Shown: in pieces, positions 33,668-42,686 of the stretch
Position numbering within the stretch: position 1 is the first letter of the stretch
Layout of the letters: every line of letters starts with the position of its first letter
Origin: Butyrivibrio sp.
GTDB taxonomy: Bacteria; Bacillota; Clostridia; Lachnospirales; Lachnospiraceae
DNA length: 64,000 nt
Assembly (NCBI GenBank): GCA_015056655.1
Contig: SVFV01000004.1
Span: forward strand, 115,788 to 179,787
Reading direction: 5' to 3'
Translations under genes and position numbers: made by a program
The notes under the pieces: model-generated
Told to the model about the DNA's origin: nothing
The model's database searches: none
What the model saw: only the letters and a program-made list of their open reading frames with translations

Positions 33668-33844
33668 ATGGAAATATTGCTTTTGTTATTCGTGATCGCT
33701 CTTGGGATTGTGGTGATTGGTGCTGCCATTTATCACGGTACCCGGAGGGGCGAGGATTGTCATGGTTATCCGTATAACTGCCCGGCCTGTCGTCATGCTG
33801 CGGAATGCATTATCGAGATCGGGAGGAAGAAGGATGACGCATGA
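33668..33844 (+). CDS. 58-residue membrane protein with Cys/His cluster, inside the connector cluster
   Basis: Starts 3 bases after the gp10-like stop. One N-terminal hydrophobic helix (EILLLLFVIALGIVVIGAAI), then a soluble tail with DCHGYPYNCPACRHAAEC, three or four cysteines and two histidines in a zinc-ribbon-like spacing. It ends 11 bases inside the next gene, indicating translational coupling. A membrane protein in the middle of the head-tail connector genes is unexpected. Coding is supported by the tight packing, not by a ribosome site. Function unknown. Confidence 0.6.
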   Translation: MEILLLLFVIALGIVVIGAAIYHGTRRGEDCHGYPYNCPACRHAAECIIEIGRKKDDA

Positions 33845-34151
33845 AGACGTAATGCAGATGCTGGCTGAAACAGAGATCCCTTTTGCGTATGACCATTTCG
33901 CGGAAGGGGAAAGTCCTGATCCGCCATTCATCTGCTTTTTATTTCCGGGTTCGGAGAACTTTGCCGCTGATGATGTGGTTTATATGGAGTTTTCCAACCT
34001 GAGTATTGAACTTTATACCGATGAGAAGGATCCGGAACTGGAAGACAGCGTGGAAGCGGTGCTGAACGCGCATGAATTGTTCTGGAACAAATCGGAGGTA
34101 TGGATCGAATCAGAAAAACTATACGAAGTGCTGTACCAGATGACGGTATAG
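33834..34151 (+). CDS. Tail terminator-like protein
   Basis: 105 residues from MTHEDVMQML with GGGAGG upstream. EIPFAYDHFAEGESPDPPFI, FLFPGSENFAADD and ELYTDEKDPELEDSVEAVL match the small minor tail/terminator proteins found between gp10 and the major tail gene. It probably caps the tail tube. Confidence 0.75.
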   Translation: MTHEDVMQMLAETEIPFAYDHFAEGESPDPPFICFLFPGSENFAADDVVYMEFSNLSIELYTDEKDPELEDSVEAVLNAHELFWNKSEVWIESEKLYEVLYQMTV

Positions 34152-34169
34152 CGGAAAGAGAGGTTAATT

Positions 34170-35030
34170 ATGCCGAGTACAAACAACAAGGTGAAGTTCG
34201 GCCTTAAGAACTGCCATTATGCGAAGGCGACACTTGATCCAGATACCAATGCCGTGACATTTGGTACGCCTGTTGCGATTCCGGGTGCTGTGAACCTGTC
34301 GCTTGATCCGGAGGGCGATACCGAACCGTTCTATGCGGATGATATGGTGTATTACACCACTGTAGCGAACAACGGTTATTCCGGTGATCTGGAAATTGCG
34401 CTGATTCCGGAAAGCTTCAGGAAGGATATCCTGAAGGAGACTGAGGATGCGAACGGTGTTCTGGTGGAGGATTCCACGGTGGAGCCGGAGCATTTCGCTC
34501 TGCTTTTCGAGTTTTCCGGGGATAAGAAAAAGATCAGGCACTGTATGTATTACTGTACCGCTGCAAGACCTACGATCGAAGGAAAGACCAATGAGGATAG
34601 TAAGGAAGTACAGACCGAGAAGCTGGAGATCACGGCGACTCCGCTTCCGAACGGACTTGTGAAGGTAAAGACCGGTGCGAATACGTCAGATGCGGTTTAC
34701 AACGGATGGTATTCCAATGTCTATCAGACAGAGCATGCACAGGTATCTGCGGTTCTTGCCGGGATCACGATTGGAAGCCTGCAGCTTACGCCTGCTTTTG
34801 ATGCCGGTACCACTTCCTATACGGCTGAGACCGTGAATGATGAGGATGCTGTATCGGCTACTGCGGCAAGCGGAACGGCGGTCACAATTCTTGTGAACGG
34901 GGTGGCTCATACTAGCGGCAATGATGCGACCTGGGCGAGTGGAACCAATACAGTGACGGTGATCGCAAGCAAGACCGGATGCACCAGTACGGCTTATACC
35001 GTAACGGTGACAAAGAACGGACAGGGTTGA
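34170..35030 (+). CDS. Major tail protein with C-terminal Ig/cadherin-like domain
   Basis: 286 residues. The tube domain (about 1-190) has NKVKFGLKNCHYAKATLD, GAVNLSLDPEGDTEPFYADD and GYSGDLEIALIPESFRKD. The last 85 residues form a cadherin-like beta sandwich (LTPAFDAGTTSYTAETV, TVTVIASKTGCTSTAYTVTV). Such extra domains project from the tail surface and may bind cell-surface sugars weakly. Confidence 0.88.
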   Translation: MPSTNNKVKFGLKNCHYAKATLDPDTNAVTFGTPVAIPGAVNLSLDPEGDTEPFYADDMVYYTTVANNGYSGDLEIALIPESFRKDILKETEDANGVLVEDSTVEPEHFALLFEFSGDKKKIRHCMYYCTAARPTIEGKTNEDSKEVQTEKLEITATPLPNGLVKVKTGANTSDAVYNGWYSNVYQTEHAQVSAVLAGITIGSLQLTPAFDAGTTSYTAETVNDEDAVSATAASGTAVTILVNGVAHTSGNDATWASGTNTVTVIASKTGCTSTAYTVTVTKNGQG

Positions 35031-35037
35031 TCTTAGC

Positions 35038-35059
35038 GGGCAGGGCTTCGGCTCTGCCC
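35038..35059 (+). terminator. Hairpin with TTCG loop after the major tail gene
   Basis: 9-pair stem GGGCAGGGC / GCTCTGCCC closed by a TTCG tetraloop, followed by ATTCTT. Weak T tract, so probably partial termination, setting lower expression for tail genes downstream. Confidence 0.65.
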
Positions 35060-35084
35060 ATTCTTGTGATTGGAGGAAAGAGAA

Positions 35085-35465
35085 ATGGCACTTACAAAGA
35101 CAGTGAATATTGATGGCAAGGATGTGACTTTCAGAGCATCGGCAGCCATTCCAAGAATATACAGAAACAAGTTCCATCGTGATATCTACAAGGATCTTCA
35201 TGACCTGCAGAAGAGCATTGATGAAAATGATCCTGAAAACTCTGCACTGGATTCCTTTTCGTTGGAACTTTTCGAGGATATCAGCTACATCATGGCGAAA
35301 CATGCGGATCCGCAGGGTGTTCCGGATACACCGGATGAATGGCTGGATCAGTTCGGTACGTTTTCCATTTATCAGGTGCTTCCGGAGATCATTGAGCTTT
35401 GGGGTCTGAATGTGCAGACACAGGTGGAGAGTAAAAAAAACTTCGAGCGACTGACCGGGAAATGA
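35085..35465 (+). CDS. Tail assembly chaperone, upstream (G-like) frame
   Basis: 126 residues from MALTKTVN with GGAGG upstream. FRASAAIPRIYRNKFHRDIY and FSLELFEDISYIMAKHAD are the pattern of clostridial tail chaperones encoded between major tail and tape measure genes. Near its end the codons AGT AAA AAA AAC contain the slippery heptamer A-AAA-AAC (35,435-35,441). A -1 slip continues into the next frame, giving a fused G-T product as in lambda gpGT. Confidence 0.85.
   Translation: MALTKTVNIDGKDVTFRASAAIPRIYRNKFHRDIYKDLHDLQKSIDENDPENSALDSFSLELFEDISYIMAKHADPQGVPDTPDEWLDQFGTFSIYQVLPEIIELWGLNVQTQVESKKNFERLTGK
35435..35441 (+). promoter_or_regulatory. Programmed -1 ribosomal frameshift site
   Basis: A-AAA-AAC in the correct phase, inside a run of eight A (35,433-35,440), 25 bases before the zero-frame stop. 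After the slip the frame is open for 185 bases and includes the downstream T-like frame. Confidence 0.7.
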
Positions 35466-35626
35466 CAACGCCTCTGCTATTGCTGAGGTGTGTACAGCTG
35501 GGAATCCATATCAGCGAGCTGGATCTTTTGACAATCGGAACCGTGATGGATATGTACACAGAGCTTCAGAGGGATGATGAGCCTCATGATCAGATAGCAA
35601 GCCAGGATGATATGGATCGATTCTAA
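35462..35626 (+). CDS. Tail assembly chaperone, downstream (T-like) frame
   Basis: 54 codons in the -1 frame relative to the upstream gene, overlapping it as ATGA. LLLLRCVQLGIHISELDLLT and the end QDDMDRF are typical of the T part of clostridial chaperones. No good ribosome site precedes the ATG, supporting expression by frameshift; the fusion would be about 179 residues. Confidence 0.75.
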   Translation: MTTPLLLLRCVQLGIHISELDLLTIGTVMDMYTELQRDDEPHDQIASQDDMDRF

Positions 35627-35644
35627 TGGGAAGGAGGTTGAGAC

Positions 35645-38470
35645 ATGGCTGGCAGAATCCAGGGTATTACCGTTGAGATCGGCGGCGATACTACCAAACT
35701 ACAAACTGCCTTAAAGGGCGTAAATACAGAGATCAGGAATACGCAGAGCCAGCTGAAAGATGTCGATAAGCTCCTGAAACTTGATCCGGGGAACACGGAA
35801 CTGCTTGCTCAGAAGCACAGGCTCCTGGGGGATGCCGTTAAGGAAACGAAGGAAAAGCTGGAGACCTTGAAGACGGCTGCCGAACAGGCAGAGCAGGCAC
35901 TGAAGGACGGAACGATTACGCAGGATCAGTATGATGGCCTGCAGCGTGAGATCGTTGAAACGGAACAGAAGCTGAAGTCTTTGGAGGAACAGGCGAAGCA
36001 GTCTGGAACGGCTCTTCAGGAAATCGCCGCTAAGGGTGAGAAGCTGAAGACAGTCGGAGATAATGTCACAAACGTAGGAAAGAAGTTCCTTCCTGTGACG
36101 GCAGGTGTTGTTGGGCTTGGCACGGCGGCGGTGAAAACTGCCGCTGATTTTGATTCTGCCATGAGCAAGGTTGCTGCGGTATCCGGTGCGACAGGTTCGG
36201 ATTTGGAAGCATTAAGAGATAAAGCCCGTGAGATGGGTGAGAAGACAAAGTTCTCTGCATCAGAAGCGGCGGAAGCCATGAACTATATGGCGATGGCCGG
36301 TTGGAAGACAGAGGATATGCTTTCCGGTATCGAAGGTGTCATGAACCTGGCTGCGGCTTCCGGTGAAGATCTGGCTACCACTTCTGATATTGTGACAGAT
36401 GCGCTAACAGCGTTTGGACTTACGGCGAAGGACTCCGGGCATTTCGCGGATATCCTTGCGGCGGCATCGAGTAATGCCAATACGAATGTCTCCATGATGG
36501 GTGAGACCTTCAAGTATTGCGCTCCGATTGCTGGTGCCTTGGGATTCTCTGCAGAAGATACGGCAGAAGCGATCGGCCTGATGGCCAATGCTGGTATCAA
36601 GGGTTCTCAGGCAGGTACTTCTCTCAGAACGATCATGAATAACCTTTCCGGAGAAGTGAAGATCTGCGGGTCTTCCATCGGAGAGGTTACGGTAGCGACG
36701 ACCAATGCGGACGGTTCCATGAGAGATCTGTCGGATATTCTGGCTGATTGCAGGACAGCTTTTGCAGGCCTTACTGAATCCGAGAAGGCACAGGCGGCTG
36801 AAAGCCTGGTTGGCAAAAATGCGATGTCCGGATTCCTGGCACTGATGAACGCCGGGGAAGCGGATATTGAAAAACTTTCGTCTGCTATTGATAACTGTGA
36901 TGGTTCTGCAGCAAGTATGGCCGAGACCATGAATGACAACCTTGCGGGTCAGCTGCAAATCCTGAAGTCACAGCTGGAAGAACTGGCAATTTCCTTTGGT
37001 GAGCTGCTGATGCCTGCGATCCGGACAATCGTGGGCTGGATACAGAAGTTTGTGGACTGGCTCAATTCGATGGATGAAGGTACCAGGAAGGTGATCGTGA
37101 CGATTGCCCTGGTGGCGGCTGCAATCGGACCGATACTGATCATAGTCGGAAAAGTGATCTCTGCGGTCGGTACCATTATGACTCTGGTGCCGAAGCTGGC
37201 AGGCGTGATCAATGCAGCGAAGGGAGTCTTTGCTGCCTTCAATGCGGTATGTGCGGCAAATCCGTATGTGCTGATCATAGCGGCGATCGTTGCTTTAGTG
37301 GCGGCGTTCATTTATCTCTGGAATAACTGTGAAGAGTTCCGGCAGTTCTGGATTGACCTGTGGGAGAGTATTAAGGAGATTGCTATATCCGTGTGGGAAG
37401 CACTGAAGGCATTCTTCCAGGCGGCGTGGGAAGCAATCAAGACCACGGCAACAACGGTCTGGAATGCTATCAAAGATTTCTTCTCCGGTTTGTGGGAAGG
37501 TATCAAGAATATCTTCACAACAGTGGTCAATGCAATCAGCACGTTCCTGACAACGGCATGGAACACGATCAAGAATACTGTGACGACCGTATGGAATGCG
37601 ATAAAGACATTCTTCACGACGATCTGGAATGGGATCAAATCAGTTATCACGACAGTGGTGAATGCGATTTCTACCTTCCTGAGTACGGCGTGGAACGGGA
37701 TCAAAACCACTATCATTACGGTGCTGAATGCTATTAAGACAGCGGTTACTACGGTCTGGAACGGCATCAAGAATACGATCACAACTATCGTGAACGCAAT
37801 CAAAAATGCAGTCACGACAGCCTGGAACAATATCAAGACTGCCGTATCCAATGCGGCAAACGCGATCAAGACCGGCGTGACGAATGCCTTCAATGCTATG
37901 CTGAACGGCATCAAGAATATCTGTGGAAATATCTATGGCGCGGTGAAGGGCGGATTTGATAAGGCAATCAATTTCGTGAAGAACCTGGCATCGCAGGCTT
38001 TCCAGTGGGGTGCTGATTTCATCGGCGGTATCGTGAACGGAATTAAGTCAATGATCGGTAAGGTCGGTGAGGCGGTTTCTTCGGTTGCGGATAAGATCCG
38101 GAGCTTCCTGCATTTCTCCGTACCGGATGAAGGTCCTCTTACGGATTATGAGAGCTGGATGCCGGACTTTATCGGCGGACTGGCAAAAGGCATTGAGAAG
38201 AGCCGTGGCATGATTGAAAATGCCATGAACGGTGTGACTTCTGATCTGACTATTACTCCGAGGGTGATGGCAGCGCAGGGAGGCTATTCCAGCGGTGGCG
38301 TGAATGGCGGTGATCTGATCTCCGGTATCAATACGGCGCTGAATACGGCTCTTGCCGGTGGAGGCGCTGCCGGGGATATCGTGATCCCCGTTTATATTGG
38401 CGGTGACATGATCGATGAGATCGTGGTTACTGCTCAGCAGAGAATGAATCTAAGAAGTGGAGGCAGGTAA
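35645..38470 (+). CDS. Tail tape measure protein with 17 eleven-residue repeats
   Basis: 941 residues. The N-terminus is coiled coil (TEIRNTQSQLKDVDKLLKLD), then the TP901-type tape domain (residues about 155-430, EAMNYMAMAGWKTEDMLSGI, LMANAGIKGSQAGTSLRTIM). Hydrophobic segments follow around 480-565. Residues 570-756 (37,352-37,912) are 17 tandem 11-residue repeats, consensus TTVWNAIKTxF. A C-terminal amphipathic part has SSVADKIRSFLHFSVPDEGP. It sets tail length and probably helps cross the membrane. Confidence 0.93.
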   Translation: MAGRIQGITVEIGGDTTKLQTALKGVNTEIRNTQSQLKDVDKLLKLDPGNTELLAQKHRLLGDAVKETKEKLETLKTAAEQAEQALKDGTITQDQYDGLQREIVETEQKLKSLEEQAKQSGTALQEIAAKGEKLKTVGDNVTNVGKKFLPVTAGVVGLGTAAVKTAADFDSAMSKVAAVSGATGSDLEALRDKAREMGEKTKFSASEAAEAMNYMAMAGWKTEDMLSGIEGVMNLAAASGEDLATTSDIVTDALTAFGLTAKDSGHFADILAAASSNANTNVSMMGETFKYCAPIAGALGFSAEDTAEAIGLMANAGIKGSQAGTSLRTIMNNLSGEVKICGSSIGEVTVATTNADGSMRDLSDILADCRTAFAGLTESEKAQAAESLVGKNAMSGFLALMNAGEADIEKLSSAIDNCDGSAASMAETMNDNLAGQLQILKSQLEELAISFGELLMPAIRTIVGWIQKFVDWLNSMDEGTRKVIVTIALVAAAIGPILIIVGKVISAVGTIMTLVPKLAGVINAAKGVFAAFNAVCAANPYVLIIAAIVALVAAFIYLWNNCEEFRQFWIDLWESIKEIAISVWEALKAFFQAAWEAIKTTATTVWNAIKDFFSGLWEGIKNIFTTVVNAISTFLTTAWNTIKNTVTTVWNAIKTFFTTIWNGIKSVITTVVNAISTFLSTAWNGIKTTIITVLNAIKTAVTTVWNGIKNTITTIVNAIKNAVTTAWNNIKTAVSNAANAIKTGVTNAFNAMLNGIKNICGNIYGAVKGGFDKAINFVKNLASQAFQWGADFIGGIVNGIKSMIGKVGEAVSSVADKIRSFLHFSVPDEGPLTDYESWMPDFIGGLAKGIEKSRGMIENAMNGVTSDLTITPRVMAAQGGYSSGGVNGGDLISGINTALNTALAGGGAAGDIVIPVYIGGDMIDEIVVTAQQRMNLRSGGR

Positions 38471-38471
38471 G

Positions 38472-38834
38472 ATGGCTCATATGCAGTATCTTGTTTTTAA
38501 CAATGAGAACATCCCGAAGCCTGCCTCTTATTCTGTGAATCTGACAGATGTGGAGGCGGACAGCGGCGGTGTGACAGAGGCAGGTACCACGCAGAGGGAT
38601 GTTGTCCGTGAAGGCGTGGTACAGATCGGAGTCACTTTCAGGGTATCGAAGAAGTGGCTCAATAAGTTTTCGGCGTATAAGAAGCTGGCGAGTATTACGG
38701 TGGGATATCTGGACTTGGAGACTATGAACATCGTGAATACGCAGATGTATATTGACGGGTATCAGGTGAAGCTGGTTTCCGATACGTCATATGGTTCACT
38801 TTGGGAGGTTTCCTTCACACTGAAAGAGTTTTAA
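38472..38834 (+). CDS. Distal tail-region small protein
   Basis: 120 residues from MAHMQYLV with GGAGG upstream. VNLTDVEADSGGVTEAGTTQ and VVQIGVTFRVSKKWLNKFSA suggest a beta-rich tail component; such proteins follow the tape measure in Firmicutes phages. Probably part of the tail tip. No named family recognised with certainty. Confidence 0.65.
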   Translation: MAHMQYLVFNNENIPKPASYSVNLTDVEADSGGVTEAGTTQRDVVREGVVQIGVTFRVSKKWLNKFSAYKKLASITVGYLDLETMNIVNTQMYIDGYQVKLVSDTSYGSLWEVSFTLKEF

Positions 38835-38845
38835 GGAGGGCGGCT

Positions 38846-40729
38846 ATGTATTCAGTGAGCAATGCCTTCCTTGAAGCAGTGAAGGCGAATACAAGAAAAT
38901 ATTACTGGACCGGCAGGATCACAACGACTGCCGGAACAGTTTATGAGTTTGATCAGGATGATATGGTCAAGGGCAGCGGATATATTACCAGTCAGTGCTG
39001 CGGATCCACGGAGATTGAGTTGGGAACAGTGTATGCTGCGGAGATGGGGGTTTCTCTTTTCTCTGAGATCAACCGGTATACGCTGGAAGATGCAAAGGTG
39101 GAGCTGTTCTATCATCTGCAGGTGGCAGGCGGCTCTTATGAGCGGATTCCGATGGGAATCTTCGAAGTATCGGAGGCGAACCGGAAAGCGAAGTGCCTGG
39201 AGATCAAAGCCTATGACTACATGGTGCGGTTCGAGAAGGCTTTTACTTCTCTGGAATCCATCGGTAACGCTTATGACTTTATGGTGCTATGTTCAACTGC
39301 CTGTGAAGTGACGCTTGCTCAGGACAGGGCAACCATTGAGGCAATGCCGAATGGGACGGAGAACCTGTCCATCTATTCTGATAATGATATTGAGACTTAC
39401 CGCGATGTGCTGTTCTATGTGGGACAAGTGCTTGGCGGTTTTTTCGTGATCAACAGAGCCGGGGAGCTGGAGCTTCGGAAGTATGGGAACACGCCGGTGC
39501 TGACAGTTGAGAGGAAGCACAGGTTCACTTCCAGTTTTTCGGATTTTATCACGAGATATACGGCGGTCAGTTCAACGAACCTTCGAACACAGATTGCGGA
39601 GTATTATGCGCTGGATCCGGATGACGGGCTGACGATGAACCTGGGCGTGAATCCGCTTCTGCAGTTCGGTCTGGAAGAGACCAGGCGGCAGCTTTGCACA
39701 AATATCCTGAATGATCTGGCCGTGGTGAACTATGTTCCGTTTGATTCGGATACCATCGGGAATCCGGCACTGGATGTTGGCGATGTTTTGTCATTCAGCG
39801 GTGGACAAGCGGACGCTACGAAGTATGCCTGCATTACATCGAACAGCATAAAGATCGGAGGCAGGCAGAGTATCAAGTGCGTGGGAAAGAATCCGAAGCT
39901 GTCCCAGGCAAAGAGTAAGAATGATAAGAACATCTCCGGGCTGCTGGCTCAGATCGAGGCAGGGAAGATCGGGATTCATACCTTCACCAATGCATCAGCA
40001 TTCACGGTGGCGGATGTGGATACGAAGATCATTTCCATCGAGTTTGCCACCACAGAAGCGAACCATGCGCAGTTCTTCGGTCAGGTGATCGTGGATGTGA
40101 CGGCTCAGCCGGTGACAAGATCTTTGACGGCATCCGGGGATGTAGTGATTCCTTCAGTGAATGTTGATGGTATCCCTGTGGATCCGGATGATCCGGAGGA
40201 AGAGCCGGTGGTGATCGGCAGGACGGAAGAGCAGACGATAACGGTATCTCTTCCGATGAGCTGGCAGGAAGATGGTCATGCGGATGTCATCTTTTCCTTT
40301 GAGTTCAATAACCAGATGATCCCGGTGCATTATCCGCAGGAGAACTGGCACTCCGGAAGGCACACGATCCTTCTGTATTATCCGATCGAGGATGTTGTGC
40401 CGAACTATACGAATATCTTCAATGTCTATATGCGGTGCGTGGGCGGTACGGCTGCGGTGGATACAGGAATGTGCATTGCTTCCATTTCCGGCCAGAGCAT
40501 GGGCGCTTCGGCGGCATGGGATGGCAGGATCGATATTGAAGAGTATGTTGACCTGTTCAGAATCGGCAATGGCAGTCAGAACGGACGGCTGCAGGTGAAG
40601 GCGTTCACGGAAGCGGATGAATGGGAGGTCAAGGAAACCATGAGACGGTACTATTCGGATGTGAAGAACGGAAGGACGGCCGTTGGCGCTTTTGCAATGG
40701 TCGTAGATGTGCCGGGCAGTAACGCTTAA
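38846..40729 (+). CDS. Tail tip/baseplate protein
   Basis: 627 residues from MYSVSNAF with AAGGAGGG upstream. The N-terminal half (VKANTRKYYWTGRITTTAGT, CCGSTEIELGTVYAAEMGV, FFVINRAGELELRKYG) is like the tail hub or tail-associated proteins that form the baseplate. The C-terminal third has beta-rich repeats (ANHAQFFGQVIVDVTAQPV) that may carry carbohydrate binding. No lysozyme or peptidase motif seen. Confidence 0.75.
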   Translation: MYSVSNAFLEAVKANTRKYYWTGRITTTAGTVYEFDQDDMVKGSGYITSQCCGSTEIELGTVYAAEMGVSLFSEINRYTLEDAKVELFYHLQVAGGSYERIPMGIFEVSEANRKAKCLEIKAYDYMVRFEKAFTSLESIGNAYDFMVLCSTACEVTLAQDRATIEAMPNGTENLSIYSDNDIETYRDVLFYVGQVLGGFFVINRAGELELRKYGNTPVLTVERKHRFTSSFSDFITRYTAVSSTNLRTQIAEYYALDPDDGLTMNLGVNPLLQFGLEETRRQLCTNILNDLAVVNYVPFDSDTIGNPALDVGDVLSFSGGQADATKYACITSNSIKIGGRQSIKCVGKNPKLSQAKSKNDKNISGLLAQIEAGKIGIHTFTNASAFTVADVDTKIISIEFATTEANHAQFFGQVIVDVTAQPVTRSLTASGDVVIPSVNVDGIPVDPDDPEEEPVVIGRTEEQTITVSLPMSWQEDGHADVIFSFEFNNQMIPVHYPQENWHSGRHTILLYYPIEDVVPNYTNIFNVYMRCVGGTAAVDTGMCIASISGQSMGASAAWDGRIDIEEYVDLFRIGNGSQNGRLQVKAFTEADEWEVKETMRRYYSDVKNGRTAVGAFAMVVDVPGSNA

Positions 40730-40739
40730 GGAGGCTTTT

Positions 40740-42143
40740 ATGAAGAGATATACAGGAAATCTGGTCATTGAACTGGAAGACCAGAATACAGGAAATGTGG
40801 AGACGGTATCGGAGACCAACATGGTCACCAATGCCGTCAATGACATTCTGGGGGTAAATCCGATGGGTGTCATGTATAAGGCCGGCGGGGAATATGATGA
40901 TTCCCTGACCTGGAATAATGCGCTGCTTCCGATCTGTCCCAACATGATCGGGGGCATCCTGCTTTTTCCGGGTTCCATCACGGAACAGGCGAATAACATT
41001 TATCTGCCGTCAACAAATCTGCCGGTGGCTTATGCTTCCAATGATGTCAATGCTACGGCAAACACAAAGAGGGGAAGCATGAATCTGACAGAGAGCACGA
41101 AGCTGACAGACGGTTACAAGTTTGTCTGGGAGTTTACGCCTTCGCAGGGGAATGGCACGATCACAGCGGTAGGGCTTACTTCCAAGCAGGGCGGAGCGAA
41201 TGCCTATGGATCCGAGGTGGCGGTGGATACCACGCTGCTTCAGATCAAGAAGGTCAGTCTGGATGATGGGGACGGATTCATCAACGATCTGTTCAGGACG
41301 GTGACGGTGGATTTTGTAAATGCGAAGCTTTATTCCCTTGGGTATGCAAGCAATACCGTGACGATCAAGCGGTATAGGATCCCGGTATTTGATATCGGAC
41401 TGAATGAGAAGCTGGATGATTCCACGCTAGTGCTGGAGGATACAACGGTTCTGCAGTGCAGCACCTTCCATTTTTACGGAAGCTATACGCCGTATGGAAT
41501 CTTCATGGATGGCGGAGACGGGTATTGGTACGGATTTGCCAATCAGGGCAATTCCTCCGGAAGCGCAACGGTGCTCTGGATCAAGATCAAGAAAAGCGAC
41601 TACACCTTTACGGAAGGAAGCTGGACCCTTTCCAATGCTACGCTGATGACGATGGGAAGCTTTAAGGAAGGATCCAGTTATCCTTCCGGAAACAGAAGCG
41701 CTGTGGTAAGAAACGGGTATTTGTATGTGCCGTCTTATGACAAGACCGGTGTGTATAAGATCAATATTTCCAACAGTACGGATGTGACGCTGATCAGTCT
41801 GGGATTTACTTCCGCCATGAGATGCATCGGGGAGACCGGCAGTACGGACTGCTGCCTTACCATTCTTAATGACATTATCGTGGCGTATGATTTTGAGATC
41901 GATGTGAATGATCATGTGATCCCGTTATTTGCCGGGGAACATTGCGGGAATGTATCCACGCCGTTCTTTCAGTACAAGGAATATGTCTTTGCCTGGGGCG
42001 GCGCTTATCTGAACCAGTATAGGTATACCTGGCTATTGACTCCGTATCTGGCTACGATCTGTAATCTGAGTCAGGCGGTGGTGAAGAATGCGGATAAGAC
42101 GATGAAGATCACTTATACGCTGACGGAGCAGACGGTGACATAA
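40740..42143 (+). CDS. Tail fibre/receptor-binding candidate
   Basis: 467 residues from MKRYTGNL, AAGGAGG upstream. Starts with a short segment common to phage tail-tip fibres (NTGNVETVSETNMVTNAVND, GVNPMGVMYKAGGEY), followed by long beta-rich sequence with many Gly, Thr, Ser and aromatic residues. It is the last structural gene before the lysis genes, where receptor-binding proteins are found. The ligand cannot be inferred. Confidence 0.6.
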   Translation: MKRYTGNLVIELEDQNTGNVETVSETNMVTNAVNDILGVNPMGVMYKAGGEYDDSLTWNNALLPICPNMIGGILLFPGSITEQANNIYLPSTNLPVAYASNDVNATANTKRGSMNLTESTKLTDGYKFVWEFTPSQGNGTITAVGLTSKQGGANAYGSEVAVDTTLLQIKKVSLDDGDGFINDLFRTVTVDFVNAKLYSLGYASNTVTIKRYRIPVFDIGLNEKLDDSTLVLEDTTVLQCSTFHFYGSYTPYGIFMDGGDGYWYGFANQGNSSGSATVLWIKIKKSDYTFTEGSWTLSNATLMTMGSFKEGSSYPSGNRSAVVRNGYLYVPSYDKTGVYKINISNSTDVTLISLGFTSAMRCIGETGSTDCCLTILNDIIVAYDFEIDVNDHVIPLFAGEHCGNVSTPFFQYKEYVFAWGGAYLNQYRYTWLLTPYLATICNLSQAVVKNADKTMKITYTLTEQTVT

Positions 42144-42173
42144 GGGCTGGATAAATGAATAGGTGTTGTTAAG

Positions 42174-42207
42174 GCGGTTATCCCGATATGGGAGCCGCCT
42201 ATTTTTA
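42174..42207 (+). terminator. Terminator after the tail genes
   Basis: Stem GGCGG..TCCC / GGGA.CCGCC followed by TATTTTT, between the tail fibre and holin genes. Confidence 0.7.
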
Positions 42208-42227
42208 TGTGAAGGAGGGCATGTGAA

Positions 42228-42686
42228 ATGAAGGAGTTTTGGAATGTGATTCAGGCGATCTTTGCGGCTGTGGGCGGCTGGCTTGGCTATTTCCTGGGCG
42301 GAAATGACGGTCTGCTTTATGCGCTTCTGGCGTTTGTGGTGCTGGATTACATCACAGGGGTCATGTGCGCGGTGGCAGATAAGAAGCTGTCGAGCGCCGT
42401 AGGCTTCAAGGGGATCTGCAGGAAGGTTCTGATCTTTGCGCTGGTAGGAATCGGGCATCTGCTGGATACGCACATTTTTGGAGAAGCCGGTGTCTTAAGA
42501 ACCGCTATCATTTTCTTCTACATCTCCAATGAAGGCCTGAGCCTTGTGGAGAATGCAGCGTATCTGGGACTTCCTATTCCGGGGAAGCTTCACAAGGTGC
42601 TGGAGCAGCTGCATGACAGAAGTGAGAAGGAAGATGATGGCAAGGATGGCGAGGATGGCAAAGACGAAAAGGAAGGTGAAGAATAA
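42228..42686 (+). CDS. Holin, phage_holin_4 (toxin secretion/lysis holin) type
   Basis: 152 residues. Membrane segments about 8-27, 32-50 and 68-90, with LDYITGVMCAVADKKLSS typical of the family. The C-terminal tail is strongly charged with repeated DG/KE (EDDGKDGEDGKDEKEGEE), as in holin cytoplasmic tails. Overlaps the endolysin start by one base (TAATG). Confidence 0.9.
   Translation: MKEFWNVIQAIFAAVGGWLGYFLGGNDGLLYALLAFVVLDYITGVMCAVADKKLSSAVGFKGICRKVLIFALVGIGHLLDTHIFGEAGVLRTAIIFFYISNEGLSLVENAAYLGLPIPGKLHKVLEQLHDRSEKEDDGKDGEDGKDEKEGEE

Noticed and set aside
37352..37912. CRISPR-like array
   Set aside because: The 33-base periodicity is protein-coding hendecads in frame with the tape measure protein, with diverged units and no spacers.
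37312..37914. 200-codon minus-strand frame with repetitive hydrophobic sequence
   Set aside because: It is the reverse reading of the tape measure repeats; regularity comes from the 33-base units.
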